Positions 42,512 through 51,140 of a stretch of 54,716 bases of DNA are shown in pieces (the first letter of the stretch is position 1; the number at the start of each line of letters is the position of its first letter). The stretch comes from Candidatus Poseidoniales archaeon. GTDB lineage: Archaea; Thermoplasmatota; Poseidoniia; Poseidoniales; Thalassarchaeaceae. Below the pieces are notes generated by a model that saw only the letters and a list, made by a program, of their open reading frames with translations, was not told where the DNA came from and searched no databases. The stretch is taken from positions 1 through 54,716 of the forward strand of contig DTUF01000011.1 of assembly GCA_012964335.1 (NCBI GenBank), written 5' to 3'. A program made the translations under genes and the position numbers.

Positions 42512-43513
42512 TCATGGAAGCCCCATAAAATTGAGTAGGAATAGAATCGGGTCACCAATAAGAAGCAACGGTATAATTCCGAACATCAAGAATGCCATGA
42601 ATGGGTATTTTTCTGTCGTCCAGGCCTTTTCTGCTCCAAGTTCTTCAAGTTCTGAGAGCATCTCTTGCAATTTGTTTTCAGCACGACCACCGCGCTTTGG
42701 CCGCATTCTAGTTTCAACCTTTTTCTCGCCATCTGCTCCTTCAATTACTTCATCCAATAACCAGACATGACGATTTGGGATATCAGAAAGAGGTATTCTG
42801 CGGGCATGCCAAGCCATTTTCAAATTCCTAGCATCACCGGTAGCCAAATTCATGCCAAACACATAAATTGGTAAAATCAGAAAACTCATTGCCCCCCAAA
42901 TAAGCAGTGAAATTGCAGGTGGCATCAGGGCGTCTCCAGCGGCTGAAATCTCGCCCCATCCAGGTAAACATAGAGCAACGAACATCATGGCTTTTGCATC
43001 AGCACCGCCATGCAACATTCGTAATTGATAGCACATTTCGAAGAACAATAAAACTGCGCCAATTATCAACATCTGTCCCCACAGGTAAGAGGCTTGGATT
43101 TCAACTGTAGTAGAGCAGAAATTACAGTCAACAAGGGAACCGAACCCTAGCCCGTCCATCAACGGTGTTAGGTGCCGCAGTACCCCGAATACCAGACCAA
43201 CGGCTGAGACAAGATACCACAGGCTGACAATAATATCTTCCGGTGAACCACTTCGCACATCATCCAAGGTCGGTCGACCAATAACTGCGGTTGAAGCGTA
43301 TGCCACGACTGCTGAGGCGGTAAGCCAAACTGTCCAGTCTGCTTCTAAAGCCCATAACTCAAGACAAAGGAGGAACAATGCAGGCTTTGCCCAAGAGATC
43401 CACCAGTCGTTGGGAACACGGCGAATTTTGAGGTCTAAATAGGTCGCTCCACCAAGGCACAAAACGAGGGTAACGATGCGCGCGTAAGTGAGGATTTGCT
43501 CGGGTGTCACCAT
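42512..43513 (-). CDS. Archaeal A24 prepilin/preflagellin peptidase
   Basis: This 333-aa membrane aspartyl protease should cleave the leaders of pilin-like proteins. The two catalytic Asp are in place: Asp27 in ATYLDLKIRRVPN and about Asp171 in LHGGADAKAMMFVAL, the G-x-[GA]-D motif. Several transmembrane helices surround them, and a cytosolic insert (KKVETRMRPKRGGRAENK) precedes a last helix pair. It heads the minus-strand pilus-like cluster. No FlaI-type ATPase or FlaJ-type platform gene accompanies it in the window. Confidence 0.87.
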   Translation of the reverse strand: MVTPEQILTYARIVTLVLCLGGATYLDLKIRRVPNDWWISWAKPALFLLCLELWALEADWTVWLTASAVVAYASTAVIGRPTLDDVRSGSPEDIIVSLWYLVSAVGLVFGVLRHLTPLMDGLGFGSLVDCNFCSTTVEIQASYLWGQMLIIGAVLLFFEMCYQLRMLHGGADAKAMMFVALCLPGWGEISAAGDALMPPAISLLIWGAMSFLILPIYVFGMNLATGDARNLKMAWHARRIPLSDIPNRHVWLLDEVIEGADGEKKVETRMRPKRGGRAENKLQEMLSELEELGAEKAWTTEKYPFMAFLMFGIIPLLLIGDPILFLLNFMGLP

Positions 43514-43598
43514 GTCCTTCGGGTTCGGTCACAGGTAAGTGCCATAAATGAGGTGCGGTTCGGCCCCGTTAGAAGCATGCTTTCAGAGGTTGACTCAT

Positions 43599-43862
43599 AT
43601 GACCATAGAGACGCGAATAGAGCAGATTTCCACTGTAATTCTACAGTTAGATGATTCCAAGGTGCCACGAAATATTCGTGCCGGCGCTAAAGAAGCAGTT
43701 GACAAGTGGCTGTTGAATAAATCCAAGGATTTGGATGTTAGAATTGCCATGGCTCAGAACAAGTTAGAAGAGTTGTCAGAAGACCCTAATATTCCTATGG
43801 AATATGGTGTGTTAGTCCTACAAGTGTTGACAGCGCTTGAACAACTGCTTGGTGAAGTCTGA
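43599..43862 (+). CDS. UPF0147 family protein
   Basis: This 87-aa small helical protein belongs to the archaeal UPF0147 family of unknown function; the segments LDDSKVPRNIRAGAKEAVDK, LDVRIAMAQNKLEELSEDPN and IPMEYGVLVLQVLTALEQL are diagnostic. ATG 43599 has AGAGG 9 bases upstream and matches the family N-terminus. A CATAAAT element near 43543 may be its TATA box. It stands alone between divergent prepilin peptidase and convergent surface-protein genes. Confidence 0.9.
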   Translation: MTIETRIEQISTVILQLDDSKVPRNIRAGAKEAVDKWLLNKSKDLDVRIAMAQNKLEELSEDPNIPMEYGVLVLQVLTALEQLLGEV

Positions 43863-43886
43863 TTTTTGGCTACGAGAGATTTCCTC

Positions 43887-46800
43887 TCAATCATCTAACC
43901 ATTGTTCCCAATCAGTGCCAGAGTTTGTAGCGCGATACCAAGTTGCACCACCTTGTTGTAACCATTCGTAACCATCTTGACCAACGATTCCCACAGCATT
44001 TAGTGAAGGTGGCGTAGCTTGAGAACTACTTTCCCTGCTAGTCATTCCTTCAGCAACAATTGATGCGGGGGGGCCTTCTGGATTATCAGCCAATTCTTTT
44101 TCTGGCATTTCCTCGTGTAAATCCATTTGTTCAATTTCTTGGTCTACCATATCGGTCTGATTTTCATTGAAGTGCATTCCCTCGCCATCAAGAGCATCAT
44201 CTAACTCGGCACGAAGCCGTTCTAGCCGAATGCCTTGATGGGGGCCAAGCAGTCTGAGCATCAGGGCATATTCTGCCTTTAGCGCAATATCCTCTAACTC
44301 TTGCTTGGTACGCGCCTCACTCAACATAACCTCAAATCCGAGGCAGCGCCCATTGCGTGTTACAAAGCCAAAAGCAATCCAAGTGAAGAGAGGAACACCG
44401 ACTACGATTCCCATTAAATCCCAAGCACTGAGGCCAATGGCACCACCAGGGAATGGGATCACAATCTCAATTCCTTCAACCGGATAATCAGCGGAATTTA
44501 ATGGGTTTGAGTTCAAGCGGAGTTCATCAGTATCAGTCCATCCATCACCATCATCATCAGTATCGGCGTTGTCACCTTCGCCATCCCCGTCAAAGTCTGA
44601 ACATTCCTTGTAATCTAGTGGGAATATGTCATCCTCGTCTAGGCAACCATCATTGTCATGGTCACCCGGACTTGCAAGTTTAGGAAGAATGTCAATACTG
44701 TCATTGTATCCATCATTGTCATAGTCGTTCAGGTATGGGTCGGCTAGAGTTCCAGATTGATTGTCACCAAGTCCATCTCCATCAATATCTTCCCACTGTG
44801 TTGGATTATCTGGGAATAGGTCAGGCAAACGTCCTGCGAGGCTATCACCATAACCATCCCCATCTCTATCAGATTGTTGAGATGAATCAAATGGGAATGA
44901 ATCACCATTATTCCCGATTCCATCACCATCAGAATCAATCCATTCATCTGGGTTGTTTGGGAAGTTATCTGGTTGATTACCAGATGGGTTATCTCCATGG
45001 CCATCATTGTCAGAATCAAGCCATTGACTAGCATCATTCACGAAGTCATCATCCTCGTCAGCTACACCATCGCGGTCAGAATCAGCCCAACGAGTGTGGT
45101 CGTTTGGAAACCAATCGCCTTCGGTGCCATATGGATTATCTCCGTGCCCGTCTAAGTCTGCATCAGCCCATTGTGTGCCGTCACTTGGAAAAGCGTCAAC
45201 ATTTGTTACATTCGGGCCATCATTATCACCGTAATGGTCTCCATCTCGGTCTAACCATTGGGTACTATCTTGTGGGAAAGCATCCCCTTGGTCAGACCAA
45301 CCATCCCCGTCAGAATCAACACAGCCTAGCAAATCAATAAGGGAATCACCCCATACATTTGGACATCCGTCACCACCATTGCCATATTCATAATCGCCGT
45401 ATCCATCTCCATCAGTATCGGTCTGTTGAGTGGAATCTGCATCAAATTCATCGGCATTATCTCCGGTCCCATCACCATCAAGGTCAGACCATTCTGTAGG
45501 GTCATGGGGGAACGGGTCACGGATATTTGGTCGCCCATCTCCATCATCATCTACACAACCCATCTCAAATTCAAAGGTTGAATTCCCACTATTTCTGGGG
45601 CATAAATCAAGATAATCTTCAATTCCATCTGAATCATCGTCTTGGTCTTCAAGAGCATCATTGCAGCCATCTGAATCATAATCTGTAACGTTGGTAGAAA
45701 TCCAACCAGTCATTCCACGCGAACAGTTGTCTAAATTATCATTGAGACCATCGTTGTCATCATCATCATCCTCATCTGCGTCGCGGCAACCATCAGAGTC
45801 ATGGTCAAAGGCACCGACTGAACGAAATCCAATTTCTGAAAATTGACAAAGGTCATACACATCCAAGATGTAATCATCATCATCATCATCGTCATTTGTA
45901 TCTGCATCACCATCACCGTCATAGTCTGAAGATAATCTAGCATAGAACATATCACTAGCTCCCTGCGTAGTCAAAGATAACTGGCTAAAATCAGCAGTTG
46001 CTCCAAAACTGCCAGTAGTGTACGCATTCCCTAGGTGGTCAACACTAATGGCGTTGCCAATGTCTTTGTCAGTACCACCAGCACCTTGTGCCCACTGCGA
46101 GATTCCAGAAGCGTCTACCATGAAGACAAATATGTCTTGACCTCCACCAACTGGACTTAGGTAAACCGAGCCAATATTAACGATGTTACCATTGTATTTC
46201 CCAGTGATATATGCATTTCCAGTTGTATCTGTACTTACATCATAAGGGATTGTTGCGCTGGCACAATCAATGTGTTTTGCCCATTTCCAATCGCCACTGG
46301 AATTTAGTTTGACGACAAACCCATTTTCAATACTACCAGTCGAAAGGGTGAATGGTCCAAATTCCGGAGAAGTATAGAATGAACCGACAACATAAATTTC
46401 ATCATTTGAATTGATGGCAATTGAGTTACTTTCAGCAGTCTCAGTCCCATTTTCTGTTGTTCTGAACCAGAGCCAATCACCAGAACTATCAAGTTTACCA
46501 ACTAACATACTATTTCTGTGCCCTGCTCCCGATGTGCCCTGCGAAGATGTAAAATATTCATTAGTCCCTCCAATCTGAACAGAAAGGGGACCTTTGAACC
46601 AGCCCGCTACATACAGATTTCCATTTGAGTCAACTGCTGCACCTCTCAAGGAACTTCCTTGGTTACCACCTAACTCATTTTGCCATTGTATGACCCCACT
46701 AGAATTTAGTTTTGCAATAAATCCGTGGTCAAATCCAGTACCTTTACTTCTCCCAACAAAGAAAACGTTTCCATTAGCATCGGTATCAATACCATGCCCC

Positions 46801-47438
46801 CTCCCTCCATTTGAAACAGTCCCGCTGTACGATAACGGTGTTGCCCACAACCATGTGCCGTTTTGGTCTAATTTTGCGACGAAGGCTTGGTTGCCGGTTC
46901 TATTAAGAGATATATTCCCCATCACCACATTATTTTCAAAATCACTAGTAATGTACACATTTTCATTTGAATCAACAGAAATCCCTCCACCATAAATGCC
47001 AGCGTGCCAAGTTGAATTTGCCTCAACGACCCATTTACATTCGCCGGTGGAGTTGAATTTTCCTACGTAAATACTTGAAATTGTAGAACCAAATGTGCCG
47101 AGTGTTGGGCATAAAGTGCCAAATGAAATTGTATCTTTGTACTGCCCAAGGATATACACATCCCCGCTCGGGCCTGTTGCAATATCTAATCCAGAGTCGT
47201 CCTGATAACTACCGGCTGAAGATGCCCACTCCCACGCAAGTTGTGAGGTTGAGTTGTTTGATGAACGGGCAGATGACATCAGATTATCATGTAGTGAATC
47301 AAGAGTGTTATCTTGACTTCCATTGTCTTGTGATGAAATTGATGTATTATCTTGAAGATTTCCCGTTGACATTGACGCTACAAGTAGAAAGGAAAGAAAG
47401 ACGGCGATGATGATACTTGAACTCAACCGACTGTTCAT
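43887..47438 (-). CDS. Giant surface protein: seven-bladed propeller, TSP3 repeats, membrane anchor
   Basis: This 1183-aa protein has a signal peptide (IIIAVFLSFLLVASMSTG) and then seven SBBP-type units with the pattern G-N/D-x-Y-x-x-G-x-F (GDVYILGQY, ENVYITSDF, GNVFFVGRS, GNLYVAGWF, DEIYVVGSF, GNAYITGKY, GNAYTTGSF), which should close one propeller. A long run of thrombospondin-type-3 calcium repeats (DxDxDGxxD) follows. A transmembrane helix (WDLMGIVVGVPLFTWIAFGF) comes next, then a cytoplasmic tail of about 170 residues with a charged helix and a C-terminal module DGYEWLQQGGATWYR. It is anchored outward and probably mediates adhesion or particle contact in a Ca-dependent stalk-and-head design. 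Confidence 0.85.
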   Translation of the reverse strand: MNSRLSSSIIIAVFLSFLLVASMSTGNLQDNTSISSQDNGSQDNTLDSLHDNLMSSARSSNNSTSQLAWEWASSAGSYQDDSGLDIATGPSGDVYILGQYKDTISFGTLCPTLGTFGSTISSIYVGKFNSTGECKWVVEANSTWHAGIYGGGISVDSNENVYITSDFENNVVMGNISLNRTGNQAFVAKLDQNGTWLWATPLSYSGTVSNGGRGHGIDTDANGNVFFVGRSKGTGFDHGFIAKLNSSGVIQWQNELGGNQGSSLRGAAVDSNGNLYVAGWFKGPLSVQIGGTNEYFTSSQGTSGAGHRNSMLVGKLDSSGDWLWFRTTENGTETAESNSIAINSNDEIYVVGSFYTSPEFGPFTLSTGSIENGFVVKLNSSGDWKWAKHIDCASATIPYDVSTDTTGNAYITGKYNGNIVNIGSVYLSPVGGGQDIFVFMVDASGISQWAQGAGGTDKDIGNAISVDHLGNAYTTGSFGATADFSQLSLTTQGASDMFYARLSSDYDGDGDADTNDDDDDDDYILDVYDLCQFSEIGFRSVGAFDHDSDGCRDADEDDDDDNDGLNDNLDNCSRGMTGWISTNVTDYDSDGCNDALEDQDDDSDGIEDYLDLCPRNSGNSTFEFEMGCVDDDGDGRPNIRDPFPHDPTEWSDLDGDGTGDNADEFDADSTQQTDTDGDGYGDYEYGNGGDGCPNVWGDSLIDLLGCVDSDGDGWSDQGDAFPQDSTQWLDRDGDHYGDNDGPNVTNVDAFPSDGTQWADADLDGHGDNPYGTEGDWFPNDHTRWADSDRDGVADEDDDFVNDASQWLDSDNDGHGDNPSGNQPDNFPNNPDEWIDSDGDGIGNNGDSFPFDSSQQSDRDGDGYGDSLAGRLPDLFPDNPTQWEDIDGDGLGDNQSGTLADPYLNDYDNDGYNDSIDILPKLASPGDHDNDGCLDEDDIFPLDYKECSDFDGDGEGDNADTDDDGDGWTDTDELRLNSNPLNSADYPVEGIEIVIPFPGGAIGLSAWDLMGIVVGVPLFTWIAFGFVTRNGRCLGFEVMLSEARTKQELEDIALKAEYALMLRLLGPHQGIRLERLRAELDDALDGEGMHFNENQTDMVDQEIEQMDLHEEMPEKELADNPEGPPASIVAEGMTSRESSSQATPPSLNAVGIVGQDGYEWLQQGGATWYRATNSGTDWEQWLDD
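44515..45925 (-). repeat. Coding repeats: thrombospondin type-3 calcium-binding units
   Basis: About 1.4 kb encode Asp-rich units such as DSDGDGIGNNGDSFPFD and DRDGDGYGDSLAGRLPD, each roughly 20-27 residues. Their regularity generates long open frames on the opposite strand and in other frames, which are not genes. Confidence 0.85.
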
Positions 47439-47546
47439 GCCTAGGGCATGATGTCAATTGAATTAACAGGTTCCCCTAATTCACTTTCACTTTCAGTCCA
47501 CTCTCCTTTAGAAAAGTAGGTAGTGTGACAGTGTTTCATTTGGTTC

Positions 47547-48116
47547 ATGCAATCACCAGTTGTTAGAAGTATAGTCATGCCAGATGGAATCGTCACTGCA
47601 CACGCAGATAGAACATTGTTGTTCAGACCTTTAAAGGGGCGTGAACAGAAGATTAGAATTGCGGCCCGAGCAACAGTAATGCTAGCTTGTTATGGTCCGC
47701 AAAAAATCGTTTTTCGGCTATTAGTCGGCGATGCAAAAGGCTCAGTCCATCTATTTTCATTGCCCGAATTGAATCTTATTGAAAGCCATGAATTAGGTAA
47801 AACACCAGTTACAGCACTTGCTTTACATGAGCCAGGTGGGCGTAAGAGGGTGATTGCTGGATTACAAGATGGGGCAATATATGCTCTAGGAGAAGGTGTC
47901 CCATCGGGTTCATTGAAACTATTTTCACTTGAAGGCTCAGTAGGATTAATTCACTCAACTGATGAAATTCTAACGGTTCATTCTGGCTGGACAAGAGAAG
48001 TCCGCCATTGGAATGGGGATGCAGTTAGTCCAGCCAAGCGTTGGTTCCAACCACCTACTACGCCTACCAAAAGAGTGAGTCAGCAACTCATTCTGCCAAA
48101 GGCGGTACGGGCGTAA
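47547..48116 (+). CDS. Small beta-propeller-like protein
   Basis: This 189-aa protein has repeated strand units (GIVTAHADRTLLFRPL, RLLVGDAKGSVHLFSLPEL, RVIAGLQDGAIYALGEG, EILTVHSGWTREVRHWN) like WD40 blades, about four in number, too few to close a typical propeller alone. There is no signal peptide. Its 3' end overlaps the converging MBL gene by 29 bp. It resembles the propeller protein of the origin operon at 20907 in style, but I see no proof of a direct relationship. Function unknown. Confidence 0.6.
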   Translation: MQSPVVRSIVMPDGIVTAHADRTLLFRPLKGREQKIRIAARATVMLACYGPQKIVFRLLVGDAKGSVHLFSLPELNLIESHELGKTPVTALALHEPGGRKRVIAGLQDGAIYALGEGVPSGSLKLFSLEGSVGLIHSTDEILTVHSGWTREVRHWNGDAVSPAKRWFQPPTTPTKRVSQQLILPKAVRA

Positions 48117-48831
48117 ACCAATTGCAAGTTGGGGCCGGGCGAGGCCAATCTTGTGGCCGGATCCCTTTGTTTTCAACAATTTCAGATAACACCTGTTGAT
48201 GCTGTTCAAGTTCCGCTAACACCGCAGCATCCCCAACAATGGTTTCCCCGTGACCAGGTACTAACTGTTTAATTTCCATTTTCAACAGGTACTCAATACT
48301 CTCCAATAAGTCTGGCAAACATCCCGTTGGTAAGTCCCATCTTGAGATATGTCCTTTCTTAGGAATTAAATCCCCAGTAATTAGAATCCCTTGACTTTCA
48401 ATCCAGAAGCAACATGAGTCTGAGGTATGACCCGGTGTGTGTATGACTTCAATAGTGCCATTCCCCAAATCAAACACATCACTTTCATCAAATGGATTCA
48501 CATCAACTGGCGGCATATCGGAATTGTAACGAGATGCCCATGTGGTGAACATATCACCACTAGCCAATGCACCTGAGGCTGCACCATGAGCGTGGACAGA
48601 AGCTTCCCAGTGGTCGGCAAGATGGCGAGCCGCTCCAGCAGTGTCATAGTGGCGGTGAGTGAGGAAAATTTTGCTAACTTTTGGTGCATCATCCAACTTA
48701 GATTCAATTCGTTCAACCACATTTGCTTGGTACCAAGAAGTTCCAGGGTCAATTACCACGGTCTCATTATCACCCGAAACTATTGTGCAAGATGCATCGT
48801 GATGGATGCCTGGGAGCCTGACTACTCGCAT
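48088..48831 (-). CDS. Metallo-beta-lactamase-fold hydrolase
   Basis: This 247-aa MBL-fold protein shows the motifs [10 protein letters not shown] (His59, His61, Asp63), [16 protein letters not shown] and VPGHGE. The usual H-x-H-x-D-H has Thr64 in place of the last His, a ligand of the second metal, so the binuclear site may be altered. Order and spacing resemble glyoxalase-II/LACTB2-like hydrolases with a C-terminal helical part. The substrate is not evident. It is divergent from L40e and overlaps the preceding propeller gene tail-to-tail. Confidence 0.85.
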   Translation of the reverse strand: MRVVRLPGIHHDASCTIVSGDNETVVIDPGTSWYQANVVERIESKLDDAPKVSKIFLTHRHYDTAGAARHLADHWEASVHAHGAASGALASGDMFTTWASRYNSDMPPVDVNPFDESDVFDLGNGTIEVIHTPGHTSDSCCFWIESQGILITGDLIPKKGHISRWDLPTGCLPDLLESIEYLLKMEIKQLVPGHGETIVGDAAVLAELEQHQQVLSEIVENKGIRPQDWPRPAPTCNWFTPVPPLAE

Positions 48832-48861
48832 GGGGAACAGTTGCAGGCAGGGGGTTTGGGC

Positions 48862-48869
48862 TTATATAT
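48862..48869 (+). promoter_or_regulatory. TATA box of L40e
   Basis: TTATATAT is centred 26-27 nt upstream of ATG 48892, so transcription should begin at or next to the start codon. It is the clearest leaderless promoter in the window. Confidence 0.75.
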
Positions 48870-48891
48870 CGGGAGCAAGTCGGCCGCCTCA

Positions 48892-49038
48892 ATGGCAAGG
48901 TTCCCAGAGGCAGAGAAGCGTCTGCTTGAAGTGCGCATTTGCATGAAATGCAATGCTCGCAATGGGCTTAAGGCAATCAAGTGCCGTAAGTGCAGTTACA
49001 AAGGCCTCCGCCTCAAGAACAAGGAACGCCGAATCTGA
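48892..49038 (+). CDS. rpl40e: 50S ribosomal protein L40e
   Basis: This 48-aa zinc-binding large-subunit protein carries the four-Cys motif [18 protein letters not shown], then a basic tail, as in archaeal and eukaryotic L40e. The start is fixed by the TATA box about 27 nt upstream and by alignment to the family. The frame is open further upstream to 48586, but that part runs through the promoter and the neighbouring antisense gene and is not coding. Confidence 0.94.
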   Translation: MARFPEAEKRLLEVRICMKCNARNGLKAIKCRKCSYKGLRLKNKERRI

Positions 49039-49164
49039 TTCCAGACTTCGTCATTCATTCCTTTGAATATTTATCAGACACCCCAATCGGAGATATCATC
49101 CGTTCGGATGCTCAAAATAATCTCAATTAATTAGTGATTCGGGCGTGACAAGTCCAAAACAAAT

Positions 49165-49443
49165 CTAGGACCATTCGGTTTCGTCATCTTTCTTTGACTT
49201 CTTCCACTCTTTGTAGTGAGTTCTGCAGACCTTCACACGCCTAGGCCCTTCGGGAATATTTTCCCACACATCAACTGCATTGTCAAAGGCAATAGAACGC
49301 CCACCAAGCGCGGTATCAGCGAATTCTGCACACTTAGGAACATGGCAAGAAACCTCTGGGTCTATCGCAGCCGCGGAGCGTAAACGCTTTGGTTTCGCAC
49401 CCTTTGGTTTCGGGATTCTCCGCTTATGTGGTCGGCCTGCCAT
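49165..49443 (-). CDS. Small basic protein with Cys/His cluster
   Basis: I do not recognise this 92-aa protein. It opens with a very basic Pro/Lys/Arg stretch (RRIPKPKGAKPKRLRS) like nucleic-acid-binding tails, and has Cys33, His34, Cys38, Cys73 and His76 arranged as C-x4-C...C-x2-H, which could hold one zinc. The C-terminus is Lys/Asp rich. GAGGCGATGAT precedes the ATG. It is 37 bp upstream of purA's 3' end and converges on L40e. An RNA- or DNA-binding role is possible. Confidence 0.7.
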   Translation of the reverse strand: MAGRPHKRRIPKPKGAKPKRLRSAAAIDPEVSCHVPKCAEFADTALGGRSIAFDNAVDVWENIPEGPRRVKVCRTHYKEWKKSKKDDETEWS

Positions 49444-49480
49444 ATCATCGCCTCTCGGTCATTCCGCTTTATTCTAACGC

Positions 49481-50782
49481 TCAAACTTTGTAGATCGTTG
49501 CCTCTCGGTCGGGCCCTACACCGACCGATGTAATTGGAATCCCCAACATTGCTTCAACTTTCTCAACATATTCACGAGCGCCATCAGGAAGGGCAGAGTA
49601 GCCTTTGCCATTTTCATTTGCATCCCGGGCCACTTCCAACCACTCATCCATCTCAATATGAGGGAATCCTGGAACCTTTTCAGTGACGACCTCGACCTTC
49701 GCCATGTCTTCTGAACATGCGGGCATTTCGCCCAAGAACTGCCCATCTAAGTCATACCCAACTACAATTTCTAATTCGTCTAGTCCACCTAAAACATCTA
49801 GTTTTGTTAGGGTAAGTTGAGTGAACCCATTCAGTCTCTGTGCGTGCCTAAGAACCACTAAGTCAAGCCATCCACACCTCCTTGGTCGTCCGGTCGTAGT
49901 GCCAAATTCGTGCCCCATCTTCCCCATGTAAGCGCCCACGTCATCGAACAACTCACCAGGGAATGGGCCATGTCCTACCCTAGTTGTGTATGCTTTTACC
50001 ACGCCGTAAACTTCGCCGATGTGGCCGGGGTGGATTCCAACGCCGTGGGTTGCATTAGCACGGCTTGTTACTGATGATGTGACAAATGGATAGGTGCCAT
50101 AATCAATGTCAAGCAGACAACCTTGAGCGCCTTCAAGCAGGACATTTTCGCCTTGGCGGAGAGCTAAGTCAAGCATCAACCCAGTAGGTTTGATTGCGTT
50201 TCCGAATCTTGCTGCAACCCAATCAAGAGATTCTTTCAGGGATGAGGCTGAAATTGAGGCTGAAACACCCTGCGCTGACAGTTGAGTAGTCATTCTAGCC
50301 GCGTTTTCTCGTAGCCATTCGTCATCAGTGCGACGATGTTCAATATCACAGAATCGCACGCCAACTCGTTCAATTTTATCTCGGTATGTAGGTCCGATAC
50401 CTCTACCAGTTGTTCCAATCTTGACATCTGCGCCATCGTAAAGGCGGTGGAAAGGTAGGTTGACATGAGCCCTTTCAGAGATCCAGAGACGATTTCCTTC
50501 GGGAGATTCTCCAGATGATTCCTTCCACTTGTCAAGTTCCTCTTCCAAAACCCATGGGTCAATGACCATACCAGCACCGAGTACTAATTGGCAGTCTGGA
50601 TTGGTTAGGCCGGAGGGTAGCTGGTGGAGTTTGAGAACTTGGTCACCAAGGACAATAGTGTGTCCAGCATTGTTTCCTCCTTGAAATCTAGCAACCCAGT
50701 TTGACTCCTGAGCCAGTTGGTCAACTAACTTGCCTTTTCCCTCGTCACCCCATTGTGCACCGAGCACTACTGAAGCAGGCAT
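49481..50782 (-). CDS. purA: Adenylosuccinate synthetase
   Basis: This 433-aa enzyme joins IMP and aspartate with GTP to adenylosuccinate, the first step to AMP. The GTP-binding start VVLGAQWGDEGKGKLVD, FQGGNNAGHTIV, GIGPTYRDK and GAQGCLLDIDYGTYPFVTSS are all present, and length is normal. It is divergent from TFB across a long intergenic region. With hpt at 27457 it supplies purine nucleotides, but the two are not linked. Confidence 0.96.
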   Translation of the reverse strand: MPASVVLGAQWGDEGKGKLVDQLAQESNWVARFQGGNNAGHTIVLGDQVLKLHQLPSGLTNPDCQLVLGAGMVIDPWVLEEELDKWKESSGESPEGNRLWISERAHVNLPFHRLYDGADVKIGTTGRGIGPTYRDKIERVGVRFCDIEHRRTDDEWLRENAARMTTQLSAQGVSASISASSLKESLDWVAARFGNAIKPTGLMLDLALRQGENVLLEGAQGCLLDIDYGTYPFVTSSVTSRANATHGVGIHPGHIGEVYGVVKAYTTRVGHGPFPGELFDDVGAYMGKMGHEFGTTTGRPRRCGWLDLVVLRHAQRLNGFTQLTLTKLDVLGGLDELEIVVGYDLDGQFLGEMPACSEDMAKVEVVTEKVPGFPHIEMDEWLEVARDANENGKGYSALPDGAREYVEKVEAMLGIPITSVGVGPDREATIYKV

Positions 50783-51140
50783 CGGTGTGAACGGGAGCGC
50801 GAGAGCCTCATGAACTTGCCCACAATGAAATATGTGAAAAGTGAGTCAGAAAATTATTGAAAACTTTGTTCATTTAGTTTGATTAATCTGAATTAATTTT
50901 TGTAATGCAATACCAAATATTGGGATTGGAAATCAATATTATTGTCATGGGATGTCCCATTGAGTTAGCGGTGTTTTCAACGCGTTTGCATCATTCAAAT
51001 AGTGTCAGGTAAGTAATACCCGTGTTGGGGCCCAAAAATTGTGTTCAGAGTGCGTGTGTAAAGTAAATGCACACACATTTTAGCCCACAGGTTTATATAC
51101 TCCGGGCAACAACTCACTATGTAACCCGAGGTTGTAGAGT
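50783..51140 (+). promoter_or_regulatory. Palindrome-rich purA/TFB divergent promoter region
   Basis: This 358-bp region holds no gene. ATGGGA-TG-TCCCAT (50947-50960) is a perfect palindrome. TTGGGGCCCAA lies near 51025-51035. A TGCGTGTGT...GCACACACA inverted repeat (about 51051-51077) ends 15 bp before the TFB TATA box TTTATATA (51092-51099). That TATA predicts a start near 51121 and a leader of about 20 nt with GAGG 8-9 bases before the ATG. Confidence 0.55.

Noticed and set aside
44305-45615. Several plus-strand open frames of 60-98 codons
   Set aside because: They are antisense shadows of the TSP3 repeats on the minus strand; their His/Asn/Gln-rich translations come from the Asp-codon periodicity.
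44515-45925. Regular repeats that could suggest a CRISPR array
   Set aside because: Units are in frame, of coding periodicity and imperfect; there are no unique spacers of constant length.
48586-48891. Upstream extension of the L40e reading frame
   Set aside because: It is antisense to the MBL gene and includes the TATA box of L40e; the family starts at 48892.
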